NCBI GenBank assembly: GCA_013407085.1
Contig: JACCGJ010016238.1
Coordinates: 1-64,000 of the forward strand
Source: Atriophallophorus winterbourni
Taxonomy: Eukaryota > Platyhelminthes > Trematoda > Plagiorchiida > Microphallidae
DNA length: 64,000 nucleotides
Direction: 5' to 3'
A program made the position numbers and the translations under genes. The notes under the pieces are model-generated. The model made no database searches. It was given only the letters and a program-made list of their open reading frames with translations, and was not told where the DNA came from. Positions within the stretch are counted from its first letter, which is position 1, and each line of letters starts with the position of its first letter. Shown one piece after another: positions 52,053-62,168 of this stretch.

Positions 52053-53500
52053 GACGATTTGGTCGCTACACCAACATTTGTGGCAAGGGAGACTGCTCCA
52101 AAGCCGTAACTGAAGGAATTGAGTGTAGTAGTTGCTCCACATGGTTCCACTCGCGTTGTTCCGGGTTATCAACGTTAGAATTAAAAGAACATCGACAGCG
52201 CACAAACTTACCATGGTTTTGCGTACACTGTTCCAAAAAACCGATTATCCGCTCTCTGCTTACTTTGCTCGACCAGCAGAAAGAAATCATCTCTTCACTT
52301 GAAGCACGCGTGAAACTACTCGAAACGAAGTTTACGACCTGTTCATCACCACCTAATTCTTCTAAAGACGATATCCGCCCCAAGATTGCCACCAAGCTTG
52401 GCTACTCCGAATTGGTTGCTGCGTCACCTCGTGTACAAACTGATCCCCATATCTCGAAGCTACCATTAGTCCCAGCGATGGATGCAACACGTCCTTCTGC
52501 TACTCATGTGAATTTCACAGCAGCGAAGAAAATAGCCCCGGAGGTAAGCTCCCGTTCCATAGAGGCGTTAACCGTGATATGCACTAATGTTCCGGAAGCG
52601 ACTTCACCCTGTTTCAAAACTCGACAAGCGCAAGATGCGCAACAATGGCGGACCGTATGTGAGTCATTGAAAATTTCTTCAGAGGCTGAGAATATTGTGC
52701 GTTTGTCCAGACATCCGAAATCAGTACATATTGGCGAGCCTAGACTGCTGCGCGTCACGCTTAAATCCTTGGTAGATGTTGAATCCGTTTTGCTTTCTGC
52801 ATACACCTTGCGCAACGGAACCTCACCCATTCGTATATTTCCGGACGTGTCATGGATTGAACGGCAAGCTAAGAAGGAAGTGAGCTTCAATTGGAAACAA
52901 GATAACGACAAGAAAAGCATCTTTATTCTTGGAGTTCCGGAACTAAATGACGCGGATGCCAATAAAAACACCATTCATGACTGCGAACAATGGCGTTTCA
53001 TACAACAACAAAGTAAAATAATTGATACTTTGACTATTGGTTTGAAACGATTGCCTGCCTCACCTACCTACAAGGGCTCAGGGCCCCGTATACTCAAAGT
53101 GACTCTCCAATCCGAATCCATGGTGAGCGATGCGTTACAAAGTTGGTATCAACACAAACGTTTTGCGCCTTCCGATATCCGCCTCCGTTCTGCCCTTGAT
53201 AAAACGCGAAGTGGCAAACTTCAAAGTGGTCCTATCGGTGATATAGTTTGTGCCTCAAAAAACTTAACTCCCAAGCATCCTCTAAGCACAGCGGTACCTC
53301 CCTCTCCTGACGTATCTGCACCATTCTCAGAGGATATGCGCCTTGCACCCACGGAGGTTCGACTTCGCTCCGCAGTCGACAAACCACAGCCTCGTCTACA
53401 ATCACCAGTCGCGTCGAATGGAGACCAATCTGCTAGCGAACTACACACGACTGTTTCAAAAAACTCCCAGGAGCCGGCTTCATCGGGGCCGGTGGAATAA
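52053..53500 (+). CDS. CR1-like LINE ORF1 protein
   Basis: The frame is open from just after a TGA at 52050. No ATG lies near its start, so the true start is unclear. Near the N-terminus is a PHD-like finger (CGKGDCSKAVTEGIECSSCS, TWFHSRC, LPWFCVHC), followed by a coiled coil (LLDQQKEIISSLEARVKLLE). A central RRM-like region contains PRLLRVTLKSLVDVESVLL and KKSIFILGVPELNDADANK. The C-terminal region holds a tandem duplication (FAPSDIRLRSALDK then LAPTEVRLRSAVDK). It should bind the element's RNA. It ends in TAA at 53500, overlapping ORF2. Confidence 0.8.
53458..53493 (+). other. candidate programmed -1 ribosomal frameshift site
   Basis: ORF1 reads TCA AAA AAC, giving the heptamer A AAA AAC (53458-53464) in the correct phase. 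After 8-9 bases comes a GC-rich hairpin (CCGGC 53474-53478 with GCCGG 53488-53492, plus a G-U pair; loop TTCATCGGG). The ORF1 stop is at 53498-53500. The -1 frame is open from 53458 into the endonuclease. It corresponds in position and in hairpin sequence (GGCT..CATCG) to 3956-3995. Confidence 0.65.
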
Positions 53501-54597
53501 GTGCACCTCCAGTAGCCGATCCCATTGAGATCGGCACAACAGACTCCCAATTACTGCATCAAAAATATTTAAAATGCTGCTATACAAATGCCAGAGGTTT
53601 TTTGACAAAACATTCTGAACTAAATCTCTTGAATTTAGCCGAAAATTTCGACCTTATTGCGATAACAGAAACGTGGCTCACCACAGATGTATTATCTTCT
53701 GAAATCGCCTTGTCCGGAATGCAACTTTTTCGTATGGATCGTCCATCCAAAGGTGGTGGTGTACTCCTCTACGTTAATCAAGCTCTCTTCTGTGAACTGG
53801 TTGATGATGAGAGATTACCCCACACCGATACCCTTTGGTGCCGACTCAAATTACAAAGAAGTGATTCTGCACTACTTGCCGTAATCTACCGTCCCCCAAA
53901 CACATCGGAAGAATGTGACTATTGTTTGCTTACTTGTATCCGGCATTTTTTATCAATGAACTTTACCCACATGTTAATTATGGGCGACTTTAATTCACCT
54001 GGTTTGTCATCAGGTACCACGGTTCACAACTTTGCAAGAGATTTTCTGGAAGTTATTACCTCTCACCCGTTGTACAATCACGTACTGGACCCCACCCGCT
54101 ATAGTGGAAGCTCCAATGCATCAACTCTCGATCTAATCTTTACCAATGAAGAGCATATGATATCCAACTTGGTTACGTATCCCCCACTAGGTAAAAGTGA
54201 CCACGTAATCTTATGTTTTTCATATATCTCGTACGCTTATTATCCAAACAACTGTGTACAAAAACAGCGATATGTGACCGATTATCGTCTTTTATCCGAA
54301 CTGGTCTCCGCTAACAATTGGACTGTGCCCGAAAATTTGGGACTTGACGCCTGCTGGACCGAGTTTGTGACGAAATGGCATGCACTCTTGGATATTTGTA
54401 CATTCGAAAAGCCATATGCACCGCAGCGCAGAAATGCAGAAATTCGAAGCAGAACTAGAAAAGTAATTGCACTACGTAATGAAGCTTGGTACAAGTATAC
54501 TACATGTCCCACTCCTTCCAGCTGGGAATCATATCGACGTTTGCGGAACCATAGCGTTTCTCTCAAGCGGCAAGATCGATACTATATCAACGCAGCC
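53501..54597 (+). CDS. CR1-like LINE ORF2, endonuclease part
   Basis: An AP-like (EEP) endonuclease that nicks target DNA. Catalytic blocks visible are YTNARG, IAITETWLTTDV, AVIYRPPNTSEE, LIMGDFNSPGLSS, STLDLIFTNEEH and PPLGKSDHVILCF, so all key residues (Asn, Glu, Asp/Asn, Asp/His) are present. The reading frame has no suitable ATG. It overlaps ORF1 in the -1 frame, consistent with translation by frameshifting. The frame stops at 54598 because of an extra base. The linker RSRTRKVIALRNEAWYK precedes the break. Confidence 0.8.
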
Positions 54598-54611
54598 TGA
54601 CTGATAAGTTC

Positions 54612-56330
54612 GTGCAGAACCCAAAACTCCTGTACCAGCATATAAACAGCAAAAGAAAAGTAAAAATCGGCATACCACCTCTTCAATCTTCGAGAGGGTT
54701 AACTGCTACGTCCGCTGACGCAGCGAATGCACTCCGGACGCACTTCGAACCTATCTTTCAGGTAACACAAGGTCCACTACAGCTACGCCAAATTTCAATA
54801 ATCCCCCACATTTCAACCAATCTTTTTACCCCTGAGATTGTTCATCGAAAAATACTATGCATGCGCCAAAACGCCTCCCCGGGGCTCGATGGGATACACC
54901 CAAAAGCTTTAATTGCCGCAGCGCCCATAATCTCAGACTACCTAGCAGCCTTATTCCAGCGTTCTTTGGACGCCACAGAAATACCGCAACAATGGAAAGA
55001 CGGACTTATCACCCCTATATTTAAATCCGGTGATCGTACAATGCCGAGCAATTACCGCCCAATTAACCTTCTTCCCATTATTTCCAAGATTATGGAGAGT
55101 ATCCTGGCAGACGCAATAATGAATCACCTGGAAACAAACAACCTTCTCACATCGGAACAACACGGGTTCCGCAGCCATCGTTCATGCACCACAAACATTA
55201 TACTTGCGCGCGATGACTGGACCAAAGCAGTTGATTCCGGCTTAGGGGTAGATGTTGTTTACCTCGACTTTTCCAAAGCCTTTGACCGTGTTGACCATAG
55301 TATCCTCTTGCACAAGCTCCAGTTTTATAAAATTGGTGGTCCCCTTCTGGCATGGATAGAAAAATTCCTGCAAAATCGAACTCTTCGTGTGCGTGTCAGG
55401 CAATCCCATTCGGAGAGCTTCACAGCGACCTGTGGTGTCCCACAGGGATCCGTACTAGGCCCACGATTGTTTCTCATTTTCATCAATGATATCGGGTTAA
55501 CAATAAAGTCACCATTTCTTATGTTCGCGGATGACATCAAGCTTTGGCGACATCAGCAGACATCAGATGACCACGACAAATTGCAGGCCGATCTAGATGT
55601 GCTACACAAGTGGTCATCTGAAAATCGCCTGAATTTTAATACATCTAAGTGCCATACTCTTTCACTGAGAATTAAATCACCAGTTCCGTACACCCTTGGA
55701 GGGGAGCAACTACAAAATGTCGAGAGCGAAACGGACCTTGGAATCATTATGCAGCGGGACCTAGGCTGCTCTCGTCATTGCTGCAAGGCTGCTGGATCGG
55801 CAAACCGAAATCTAGGATTTCTTAAACGAGCCTTCGGACATTTTCACGCACAGATCCTGCCACGTTTGTTGACAGCCTATGTTCGTCCATCGCTGGAATA
55901 CTCTGTCTGCGCATGGAGTCCATGGCTAAAGAAGGATATACAGCAACTGGAGCAACCTCAACGCAGAGCTACCAAGTTTATTCGAGGTTTGTCCAGTACA
56001 GCATATGAGGAACGTCTGAGAAGATGTAATCTCTTTTCCCTGAAATACCGTCGTCTGCGGGGAGATCTGATTTTCACATTCCGTGCACTTACTGAAATCA
56101 ATCATCCATGCAGGAATATGTTTATCTTGTCTCCTGTTGTCAATCACCGTGGACATAATCTCAAGCTCTCACACCAAATCAGCCGGTTAAATTGCCGCAG
56201 TAATTTTTTAACGCTTCGAATTACGCGAGTATGGAACGCACTGCCGGCAACCGTTGTAAACTCCCAATCAGTCTCAACCTTTAAACAACGCTTGGACACA
56301 CATATGAAAGGGTATGTTTATTCTGCGTGA
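54612..56330 (+). CDS. CR1-like LINE ORF2, reverse transcriptase and C-terminal part
   Basis: This continues ORF2 after the one-base break. RT motifs are NASPGLDGIHPKAL, NYRPINLLPIISKIMESILA, SEQHGFRSHRSCTTN, VVYLDFSKAFDRVDHSILLH, CGVPQGSVLGPRLFLIFIND, LMFADDIKLW (catalytic Asp pair) and NRLNFNTSKCHTLSL. The thumb and C-terminal blocks are RPSLEYSVCAWSPWLKKDIQ and YRRLRGDLIFTFRAL. It copies the element RNA onto nicked chromosomal DNA. The 572 residues are otherwise intact, so the copy was active recently in evolutionary terms. Confidence 0.85.
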   Translation: MQNPKLLYQHINSKRKVKIGIPPLQSSRGLTATSADAANALRTHFEPIFQVTQGPLQLRQISIIPHISTNLFTPEIVHRKILCMRQNASPGLDGIHPKALIAAAPIISDYLAALFQRSLDATEIPQQWKDGLITPIFKSGDRTMPSNYRPINLLPIISKIMESILADAIMNHLETNNLLTSEQHGFRSHRSCTTNIILARDDWTKAVDSGLGVDVVYLDFSKAFDRVDHSILLHKLQFYKIGGPLLAWIEKFLQNRTLRVRVRQSHSESFTATCGVPQGSVLGPRLFLIFINDIGLTIKSPFLMFADDIKLWRHQQTSDDHDKLQADLDVLHKWSSENRLNFNTSKCHTLSLRIKSPVPYTLGGEQLQNVESETDLGIIMQRDLGCSRHCCKAAGSANRNLGFLKRAFGHFHAQILPRLLTAYVRPSLEYSVCAWSPWLKKDIQQLEQPQRRATKFIRGLSSTAYEERLRRCNLFSLKYRRLRGDLIFTFRALTEINHPCRNMFILSPVVNHRGHNLKLSHQISRLNCRSNFLTLRITRVWNALPATVVNSQSVSTFKQRLDTHMKGYVYSA

Positions 56331-57361
56331 CATTTTTTCTTCTTCTGTATTCACACCGATTATAATGCGTTCTAAGTTTCCCACTCTTTCAGACTCACTA
56401 TTTCCCGTGTCTGGAGTCGACCTCCTACCCGTACAAATGCCACAAGAATCCCGGAAAGGTCTAACACAACCCCGAAGCCTCCATATCCTCAAGCTACCAC
56501 CTAGCGAACTCGGGAAGACGCAACTCCAAAGCGAGTGTGGCCCGCTATAAGGCCTCCCCGCACCAATACTGATTATACCGACCAATTTATTCCCTCGAAC
56601 CCCACTCTGACGTTTTCTTCTTTCTTTATCCTATTTTTTCGATCCACTGTAAACACATCCTGTGGTTATTTGAAGCTATGTGCTTATTTTACCATAAATA
56701 TACTATTGAACTATTGAACTATTGAATAAGTTGGAAGTTTTTACACGTTAGCAGTATTATTTGCTATTTCCATTTGTTCGACCTTATTTAACCACAACTT
56801 TCCTTTGTCTAGTCTTAGGCTTAGTTTGAGTTAATTTTTTACGCGTCTACGCTCTGTATTATGTCCGGGACCACAAGGCATTTGGCGTCACTGGTGAAGA
56901 ACTCCTATAGAGCGCTGTGAAATCCAGTGGGATGTTATGGTTGATTCTGTAGTCCCACAGACTGACATTGCGGCGACCCGCATAATCCCTGCTGTCTTGT
57001 TCCATGAGTCATCGGCATTTTCACACAGAACAACTGGGACTGAGTTACTTAAGGTGGTCCTATAAATTTCTGGGACTGCATGCTGCCGCAATGCGTTTCC
57101 CATTGTAAGGCTTCGTACCGGAGAACTTTAACGAGAACCTACATCGCACACGAGCATCAACAGAATCTATGCAGTTTTTCCAAAAGCGGTAGCTTTCAAT
57201 GCAACCTCTTGTAGCAACTTGCAATTTCACATTCTTTTCTAATGAAATTGAATTCAAGGTCAACGTGGTATTTTGCTTCTTACGAATCCTTTGATTTGTA
57301 TTTATTTGATTTTCACCGGATTTCAACATGGTTATGACTAGAAAATCTGCAAAAGTAGATA

Positions 57362-58481
57362 ATACAGCACATACTGTCACGAAGATGCAAGGGAATCGGT
57401 CCCCGCTGCTCGCTCGGGCGACTCTTGTCTGGTATGCGCTAAACAGGTTGCTGATAATGCAAAAGCAGTACAATGTGAAATATGTCTCAAATGGATGCAT
57501 ATTCGATGCGCAGGAATGAAGCCAGAGACGTATCAGTGGCTTCAGGTTATAACATGCGATGTTATTCGGACTGTATGTAAAATATGCCTTCCACCATCAA
57601 GTGTTGAGCACGGAAGTAGTCAGAATAAAATCGTAGCTGCATCTACTAAAGCCGCTAAAGTGCTTGTTGGAGGTGAGATAAACATTGACCCCACCTCAGC
57701 TGAGGATAGACACCACCTATCTGTGGAGAAAACTTGCATGTCAGTCGCTTCCTCGACTATAAGCCGTTTACAAAATGGTATTAGTATCGAGGATCCGTTG
57801 AACGTGCAGGAACTGGACGTTTGCTCGCCTTCAACACCGTTTGCTCAACAGTCAGGAAGGAATAAGACTTATGCAGATGTGACGTCGAAGGGTCTACACA
57901 GTGATCCGGGCTATGAAATATTGTCACGGCGATTGAGCAAAATAGAGGCTCAGCTAAATGTAGTGGAAGAAGTACCTACTTCTGACAATGCTTTTAGATC
58001 TCCGGTCTCAAAGAAGCCACTTTTGGATTCTCGGAAGAGATGCCTTATTATGGTAAATGTTCCTGAGCAAACCGGGGACATGGCTGAAATACGCTTACAG
58101 CAAGAGCGAACATTCCTACAATCAACCTTTTCAAAGCTTTTTGGTCAAGGAGAAGAAGGAGTTATCATCATTTCTGCATTCCGACTTGGCCGGAAGAAGG
58201 AGGATGATAAACCGCGGACGCTGAAAATTGTTTTAGCTTCAGATGAGCAAGTCCAGATGGTACTAAGACGCGCTCATCGTCTTAAGGGTGAGCCATTCAA
58301 GATACTACGCGACCTATCTCCTGAAGATAGAATCAAAATGAAAACAGCTACCCAAGAATTGCGAGCACGCAGGGAAGCTGGCGAGGTTGATCTCCATATT
58401 GTGGATTTTCGGGTAGTGAGGAGGAGGCCGCACATTCGTTGGAAGCCGCTGTCAATTCAACCCCAGTTAATCATTCTGTGA
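57362..58481 (+). CDS. LINE ORF1 protein with PHD-like finger
   Basis: In the main frame a PHD-type finger is complete: CLVCAKQVADNAKAVQCEIC, LKWMHIRCAGM, then TVCKICLPP (C2-C2-HC-C2). After a low-complexity spacer, an RRM-like domain follows (KRCLIMVNVPEQTGDMAEIR, VIIISAFRLGRKKEDDKPRT, LKIVLASDEQVQMVLRRAHR), then a basic tail. The likely initiator ATG at 57328 or 57334 is in another frame (MVMTRKSAKVDNTAHTV), so one base has been gained or lost between 57362 and about 57400. It binds the element's RNA. Confidence 0.75.
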
Positions 58482-60463
58482 AGCGATTTCGAGTATTGCT
58501 TTTCAATGCGAGAAGTCTACGCAATAAACTTGATGAGGTTAGTGAAATTGCCTGTCGGCGACAGCCAGATATCATTGCTGTTACGGAATCGTGGTTAACA
58601 ATGGATATATCTGATATGGAGTGCGCACTACCACACTATACGCTTTTCAGAAGTGACAGAGTAGCTTCGAGATCTGCCGGTGGCGTTGCCGTATACTTCA
58701 AAGAGCACCTGATTGTGGAAGTATTGGAAAGGTTTCAAAATGATGCTGGAAATGCCGAAAGCCTCTGGTGTAAGGTGAAGTCTAGCTCTGGAGCTGCATC
58801 ACTTGGGGTCATTTACCGCTCACCTGGCGCTTACGTTCCTGTGTTATGTGATCAAATCAAACGGTATGGTATCACTGGTGACTGTATCGTTCTTGGAGAC
58901 CTGAATGCTCCTGATATAAACTGGGCGGATTTAGTTTCGAGGGGTGAACCGTTCCAACGAGAATTCCTAGATACGATTTTGGAGCTGAATCTGGTGCAGA
59001 ATGTAAACAATCCTACGAGGATATGCGTCGGGCAAGTTCCTTCGATATTGGATTTAGTGGTCACACCTAGATTCTCTGATGTTACGAATCTGTCTATTGA
59101 GACCCCCATTGGCTGCAGCGATCACTGTTCTTTATGGTTCGTTTGGAATCGGGGTCTTCAACCGAGAATACGTACGCATGCCCGGAGAAACTACTGGAAA
59201 TTAGACACAACGAGTCTAATCACGTCTGCAAACTCGATGGACTGGTCACTCCCTCTATCTACGAATGTTGATATCTGTTGGTTGGACTTTTTGGGTAAAA
59301 TAAGATCGCTTGAAAATCATGCCCCATGGATGAATGGAAGATCCCCCGCTAAGGGACCGCCGTGGTTTGATAACGTTATCCGTAAATACATGAAGGTAAG
59401 AAAGCGGTTATGGCGGAAGTTTCGTTCTAGTGGATGCACCGATGACTATGTAACCTACAAAGTTATCCGCAACAAGTGCACCTACCTCAAAAGAGAAAAA
59501 AGGCAGAACTATGAAACTCGCTTGGTGGACGAAGCCAACTCGATGCCGAAACGCTTGTTTGCGTACATGAGACGTAGAACGAAAGCTTCTCAACGAGTAC
59601 CTTGCTTGAGATCTATGGGAGGTTCGACTGAACATGAAGATGAACGTAAAGCAGTTCTTCTCGCAGCTCAGTACAATTCGGTTTACACAGAGGAGACGTT
59701 TCCCATTCCTCTGCTTCATGAGAGCAACGCCGAAATGCCGGATATCTCGATCTCGCCAGAGATGGTGCAGTATTTGCTAGAACGACTCGATGTACACTCA
59801 GCACCTGGCCCGGACGATATACACCCGATGCTTTTAAAGGTATTGTCGAGTATCATACATAAACCACTGGCGCTAATCTTCAATTTATCCCTGAGGTATG
59901 GTAGGTTACCTAAAGATTGGAAGTACGGCATTGTCAAACCAATGTATAAGGGCGGTGAAACCAGTGATCCGGCTAACTACCGACCGGTTACCCTCACTTC
60001 GGTAGTTGTGAAGACTCTGGAACGACTGCTGAAGAAACAGATTGAAGATTTTCTCCTTACAACCAGTCAGTTAACATCTGCTCAACATGGTTTTACGCCA
60101 AGACGATCATGCTCATCCAATCTCATCACTGCTCGCGAGCACTGGTGTGCTGAACTTGATCTGGGTCACCCGGTAGTCACTGCCTTCATTGACTTCAGTA
60201 AGGCTTTTGACCGTGTTCCATTTCAACGTCTATTGCTCAAGCTCCGTGCTCGTGGTGTAAAGGGACCTGTTCTAACTTGGATTGAAGACTTCCTTGTTGA
60301 CCGTTATACACAGGTCGAGGTTAACGGAGTCAAATCGCAGGTTACACGTCCAACTTCCGGGGTTCCGCAAGGATCTGTTCTCGGCCCGTTACTTTTTAAA
60401 GTATATGTTAATGACCTCCCCGACTCATTAATACGAATTGTCTACTTTTCGCGGATGATCTGA
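58391..60463 (+). CDS. LINE ORF2: endonuclease and RT up to the palm
   Basis: The frame overlaps ORF1 by about 90 bases in the -1 frame and has no ATG at its start. Endonuclease motifs are NARSLRNKLDEV, IIAVTESWLTMD, VIYRSPGAYV, IVLGDLNAPDINW, SILDLVVTPR and IGCSDHCSLW. RT motifs are SAPGPDDIHPMLLK, NYRPVTLTSVVVKTLERLLK, SAQHGFTPRRSCSSNLITA, TAFIDFSKAFDRVPFQ and SGVPQGSVLGPLLFKVYVND. It stops at TGA 60461-60463 after a one-base deletion a few codons before the catalytic FADD motif. No canonical slippery heptamer is seen in the ORF1/ORF2 overlap. Confidence 0.8.
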   Translation, partial: SPYCGFSGSEEEAAHSLEAAVNSTPVNHSVKRFRVLLFNARSLRNKLDEVSEIACRRQPDIIAVTESWLTMDISDMECALPHYTLFRSDRVASRSAGGVAVYFKEHLIVEVLERFQNDAGNAESLWCKVKSSSGAASLGVIYRSPGAYVPVLCDQIKRYGITGDCIVLGDLNAPDINWADLVSRGEPFQREFLDTILELNLVQNVNNPTRICVGQVPSILDLVVTPRFSDVTNLSIETPIGCSDHCSLWFVWNRGLQPRIRTHARRNYWKLDTTSLITSANSMDWSLPLSTNVDICWLDFLGKIRSLENHAPWMNGRSPAKGPPWFDNVIRKYMKVRKRLWRKFRSSGCTDDYVTYKVIRNKCTYLKREKRQNYETRLVDEANSMPKRLFAYMRRRTKASQRVPCLRSMGGSTEHEDERKAVLLAAQYNSVYTEETFPIPLLHESNAEMPDISISPEMVQYLLERLDVHSAPGPDDIHPMLLKVLSSIIHKPLALIFNLSLRYGRLPKDWKYGIVKPMYKGGETSDPANYRPVTLTSVVVKTLERLLKKQIEDFLLTTSQLTSAQHGFTPRRSCSSNLITAREHWCAELDLGHPVVTAFIDFSKAFDRVPFQRLLLKLRARGVKGPVLTWIEDFLVDRYTQVEVNGVKSQVTRPTSGVPQGSVLGPLLFKVYVNDLPDSLIRIVYFSRMI

Positions 60464-61287
60464 AAGTTTGGGGTACAGTAAGCTCTTCTGCTGATAATAC
60501 CATTTTTCAGAACGAATTGAACAAATTGCTTGATTGGACGGTAAAATGGCAGCTTCCTGTAAACCGACAGAAATGCGCTGTAATGCTTTTGGGGCCAAGC
60601 ACGCCTGAAGTTGCGTACTTCCTCGGGGATCATCAACTGAAGTGGGTTGATACTGAACGTGAGCTGGGTACAATTGTAACTCGGACGCCTAAATCGAAGG
60701 AGGATACGAACAGAAAAGCTGCTGCTGCAAACCGCTCTTGGTGGGCTATTAGTCGGTCTTTTTCGGTGATTACTCCACAAATGTTTCGCATTCTTTATTC
60801 CACATACGTGAGACCAGTTTTGGAATATGGTTTGCCAGCCACCTATCCTCAAACTAAGGGAGAACGTGACCAGTTGGAAAAATTGCAAAGGCGGGCGACG
60901 AAACGAGTACAAGGATTGAAATCAATTCCTTATGTGGAGAGAGTTCAACGCCTCAACCTCATGTCGCTCAGTATTCGGCGTGTGCGCTACGACCTGCTGC
61001 TAACTCGTCGCATATTACTGGGAGCTTATGGTGATGAGCTGCGCGAGTTTTTCCCTCTCGTGACGGACTCAAGAACCCGTGGCCATGCTCTAAAGCTTCA
61101 AAAGCGAAGGACACTACGCCTACCTCAAGGATTCACGCTCTTAACAAGAATTGTTAACTTGTGGAAGGCGCTTCCAGAAGAGGTTATCTCAGCGAGCTCT
61201 GAAAACCAATTCAAGCAACTTTTGGATAAGGTGTTGCCTGTAATCACGGCGAAGCTGAACAACATTGGACAGGATTTCTTCAACTGA
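60440..61287 (+). CDS. LINE ORF2 continuation: catalytic FADD, thumb and C-terminal domain
   Basis: After the shift the frame reads CLLFADDLKVWGTVSS, LDWTVKWQLPVNRQKCAVML, TERELGTIVTRTPKSKEDTN, STYVRPVLEYGLPATYPQTK, RRATKRVQGLKSIPYVERVQ and SIRRVRYDLLLTRRIL, ending in TGA at 61285. The catalytic Asp pair is intact but separated from the fingers by the frameshift. Confidence 0.8.
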
Positions 61288-61439
61288 GGTTCTCCTGGAC
61301 TAGGTCGGTGATATAAAGAGATGCGGCTTACAAGGGCTTGACCCCCTGTCGTCTATCAAGAAGAAAAAGAAGAAGAAGTATTTCCATTTCTATCGATGCT
61401 CGTTTCAATCAATGATTATTGCATAATATTCTTTTCCCG

Positions 61440-61740
61440 CGCGCGTTCTTCTTCTGATTTGTTCAGTGGTGCTGTATTATTGCGTGTTTGCGAATCACGA
61501 CGGTTAACGGCGAAATTGACGTGTCGCCAATTATAATTGCCGATCAACGCGACGCACCGGAGTTTGGAGCTGGAATATTTTGTGTGTGGATATTTGAATT
61601 GGATATTGAATTTTCACTTATCGTGAGTTCGTTCCTTTGTCTGTTTTCACTATAACATTTACCTGTTATATTTTTGCAATTATCCACTACATAATTGGTG
61701 AGCCCGACACTACACTCTTCAGCGAGCACTTATGGTGATA
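61440..61740 (+). mobile_element. possible LTR end with tRNA-Trp-like primer binding site
   Basis: CACTACA at 61685-61691 is followed after a few bases by TTGGTGAGCCCGACACTAC, one mismatch from the start of a tRNA-Trp primer binding site (TGGTGACCCCGACG). That primer is used by CsRn1-type gypsy elements of flukes. The CACTACA end matches that of the insert at 15840-16234. No gag frame follows, so this is at best a remnant, and it is in the opposite direction to the pol gene on its right. Confidence 0.35.
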
Positions 61741-62168
61741 TTGCCGGAGGTAAGCGTCCATCCAGCGGGTATCATGTGGCACAATGACATTTTTATGGCG
61801 GAAAGAAGTACTGCTAATGAAAAATCGAGATTGTGCACAGAATTGTATGAACTGTATATCATTATCTGTGCGTTGGCCTTCAAGACCAAACATGCCACCT
61901 AATTGTTTGAGTATGTAGTGCATATTGAGGAATTGATTATGAGGCTCCGTGTATTCCCGTTATATGCCTATACAATTTTGACTCCCAGACAACCACAGAA
62001 GAACGAAAACCGTGCGTAGACAAAGAGTGTATTGTAATTAGAAGGGAGGTTAACAACAAGAAAATTTGAATTACAAAATTATTGATTACTATTGATTAAA
62101 TATTTGAACCGTCCCCACAGATCCCCTCCTAGAGCGTCGAACAAGAAAAAGACGCTCGAAAAAAAACA

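Larger units (their letters stand above)
51700..56727 (+). mobile_element. nearly full-length CR1-like LINE
   Basis: The 5' UTR (from about 51700), ORF1 (52053-53500), ORF2 endonuclease (to 54597), ORF2 RT and C-terminal domain (54612-56330) and the 3' UTR follow in order. The element ends in three copies of the 8-mer ACTATTGA (about 56700-56724), the short tandem tail typical of CR1 elements. A single extra base near 54585-54600 is the only break seen in ORF2, so this is a young copy. Confidence 0.85.
57325..61380 (+). mobile_element. second nearly full-length LINE (CR1/Jockey type, AAG-rich tail)
   Basis: ORF1 (57362-58481), ORF2 (58391-60463, then 60440-61287 after a one-base deletion) and a short 3' UTR end in AAGAAGAAAAAGAAGAAGAA at about 61362-61379. 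It lies 600 bases after the first LINE in the same direction but is a different family: ORF1, the tail and the ORF1/ORF2 junction differ. Bases 56730-57325 between them are probably its 5' UTR plus flank, with nothing else recognised. Confidence 0.8.

Noticed and set aside
53257..53263. Upstream in-frame A AAA AAC as the real frameshift site
   Set aside because: The -1 frame from it reaches a stop within about 17 codons and no stable stem follows at the right distance.
53343..53528. 61-residue + strand ORF and the 109- and 156-residue - strand ORFs over the LINE ORF1
   Set aside because: They are shadows of the long ORF1 frame, which carries recognisable domains.
58391..58481. Slippery site in the overlap of the second LINE
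   Set aside because: Checked codon by codon in the zero frame. No X XXY YYZ heptamer is present, so frameshifting is not claimed there.
61692..61920. Possible miniature LTR element (CACTACA ... 222 bp ... TGTAGTG)
   Set aside because: The sequences outside the two ends are not similar to each other as two LTRs would be, and no polypurine tract precedes the right TGTAGTG.
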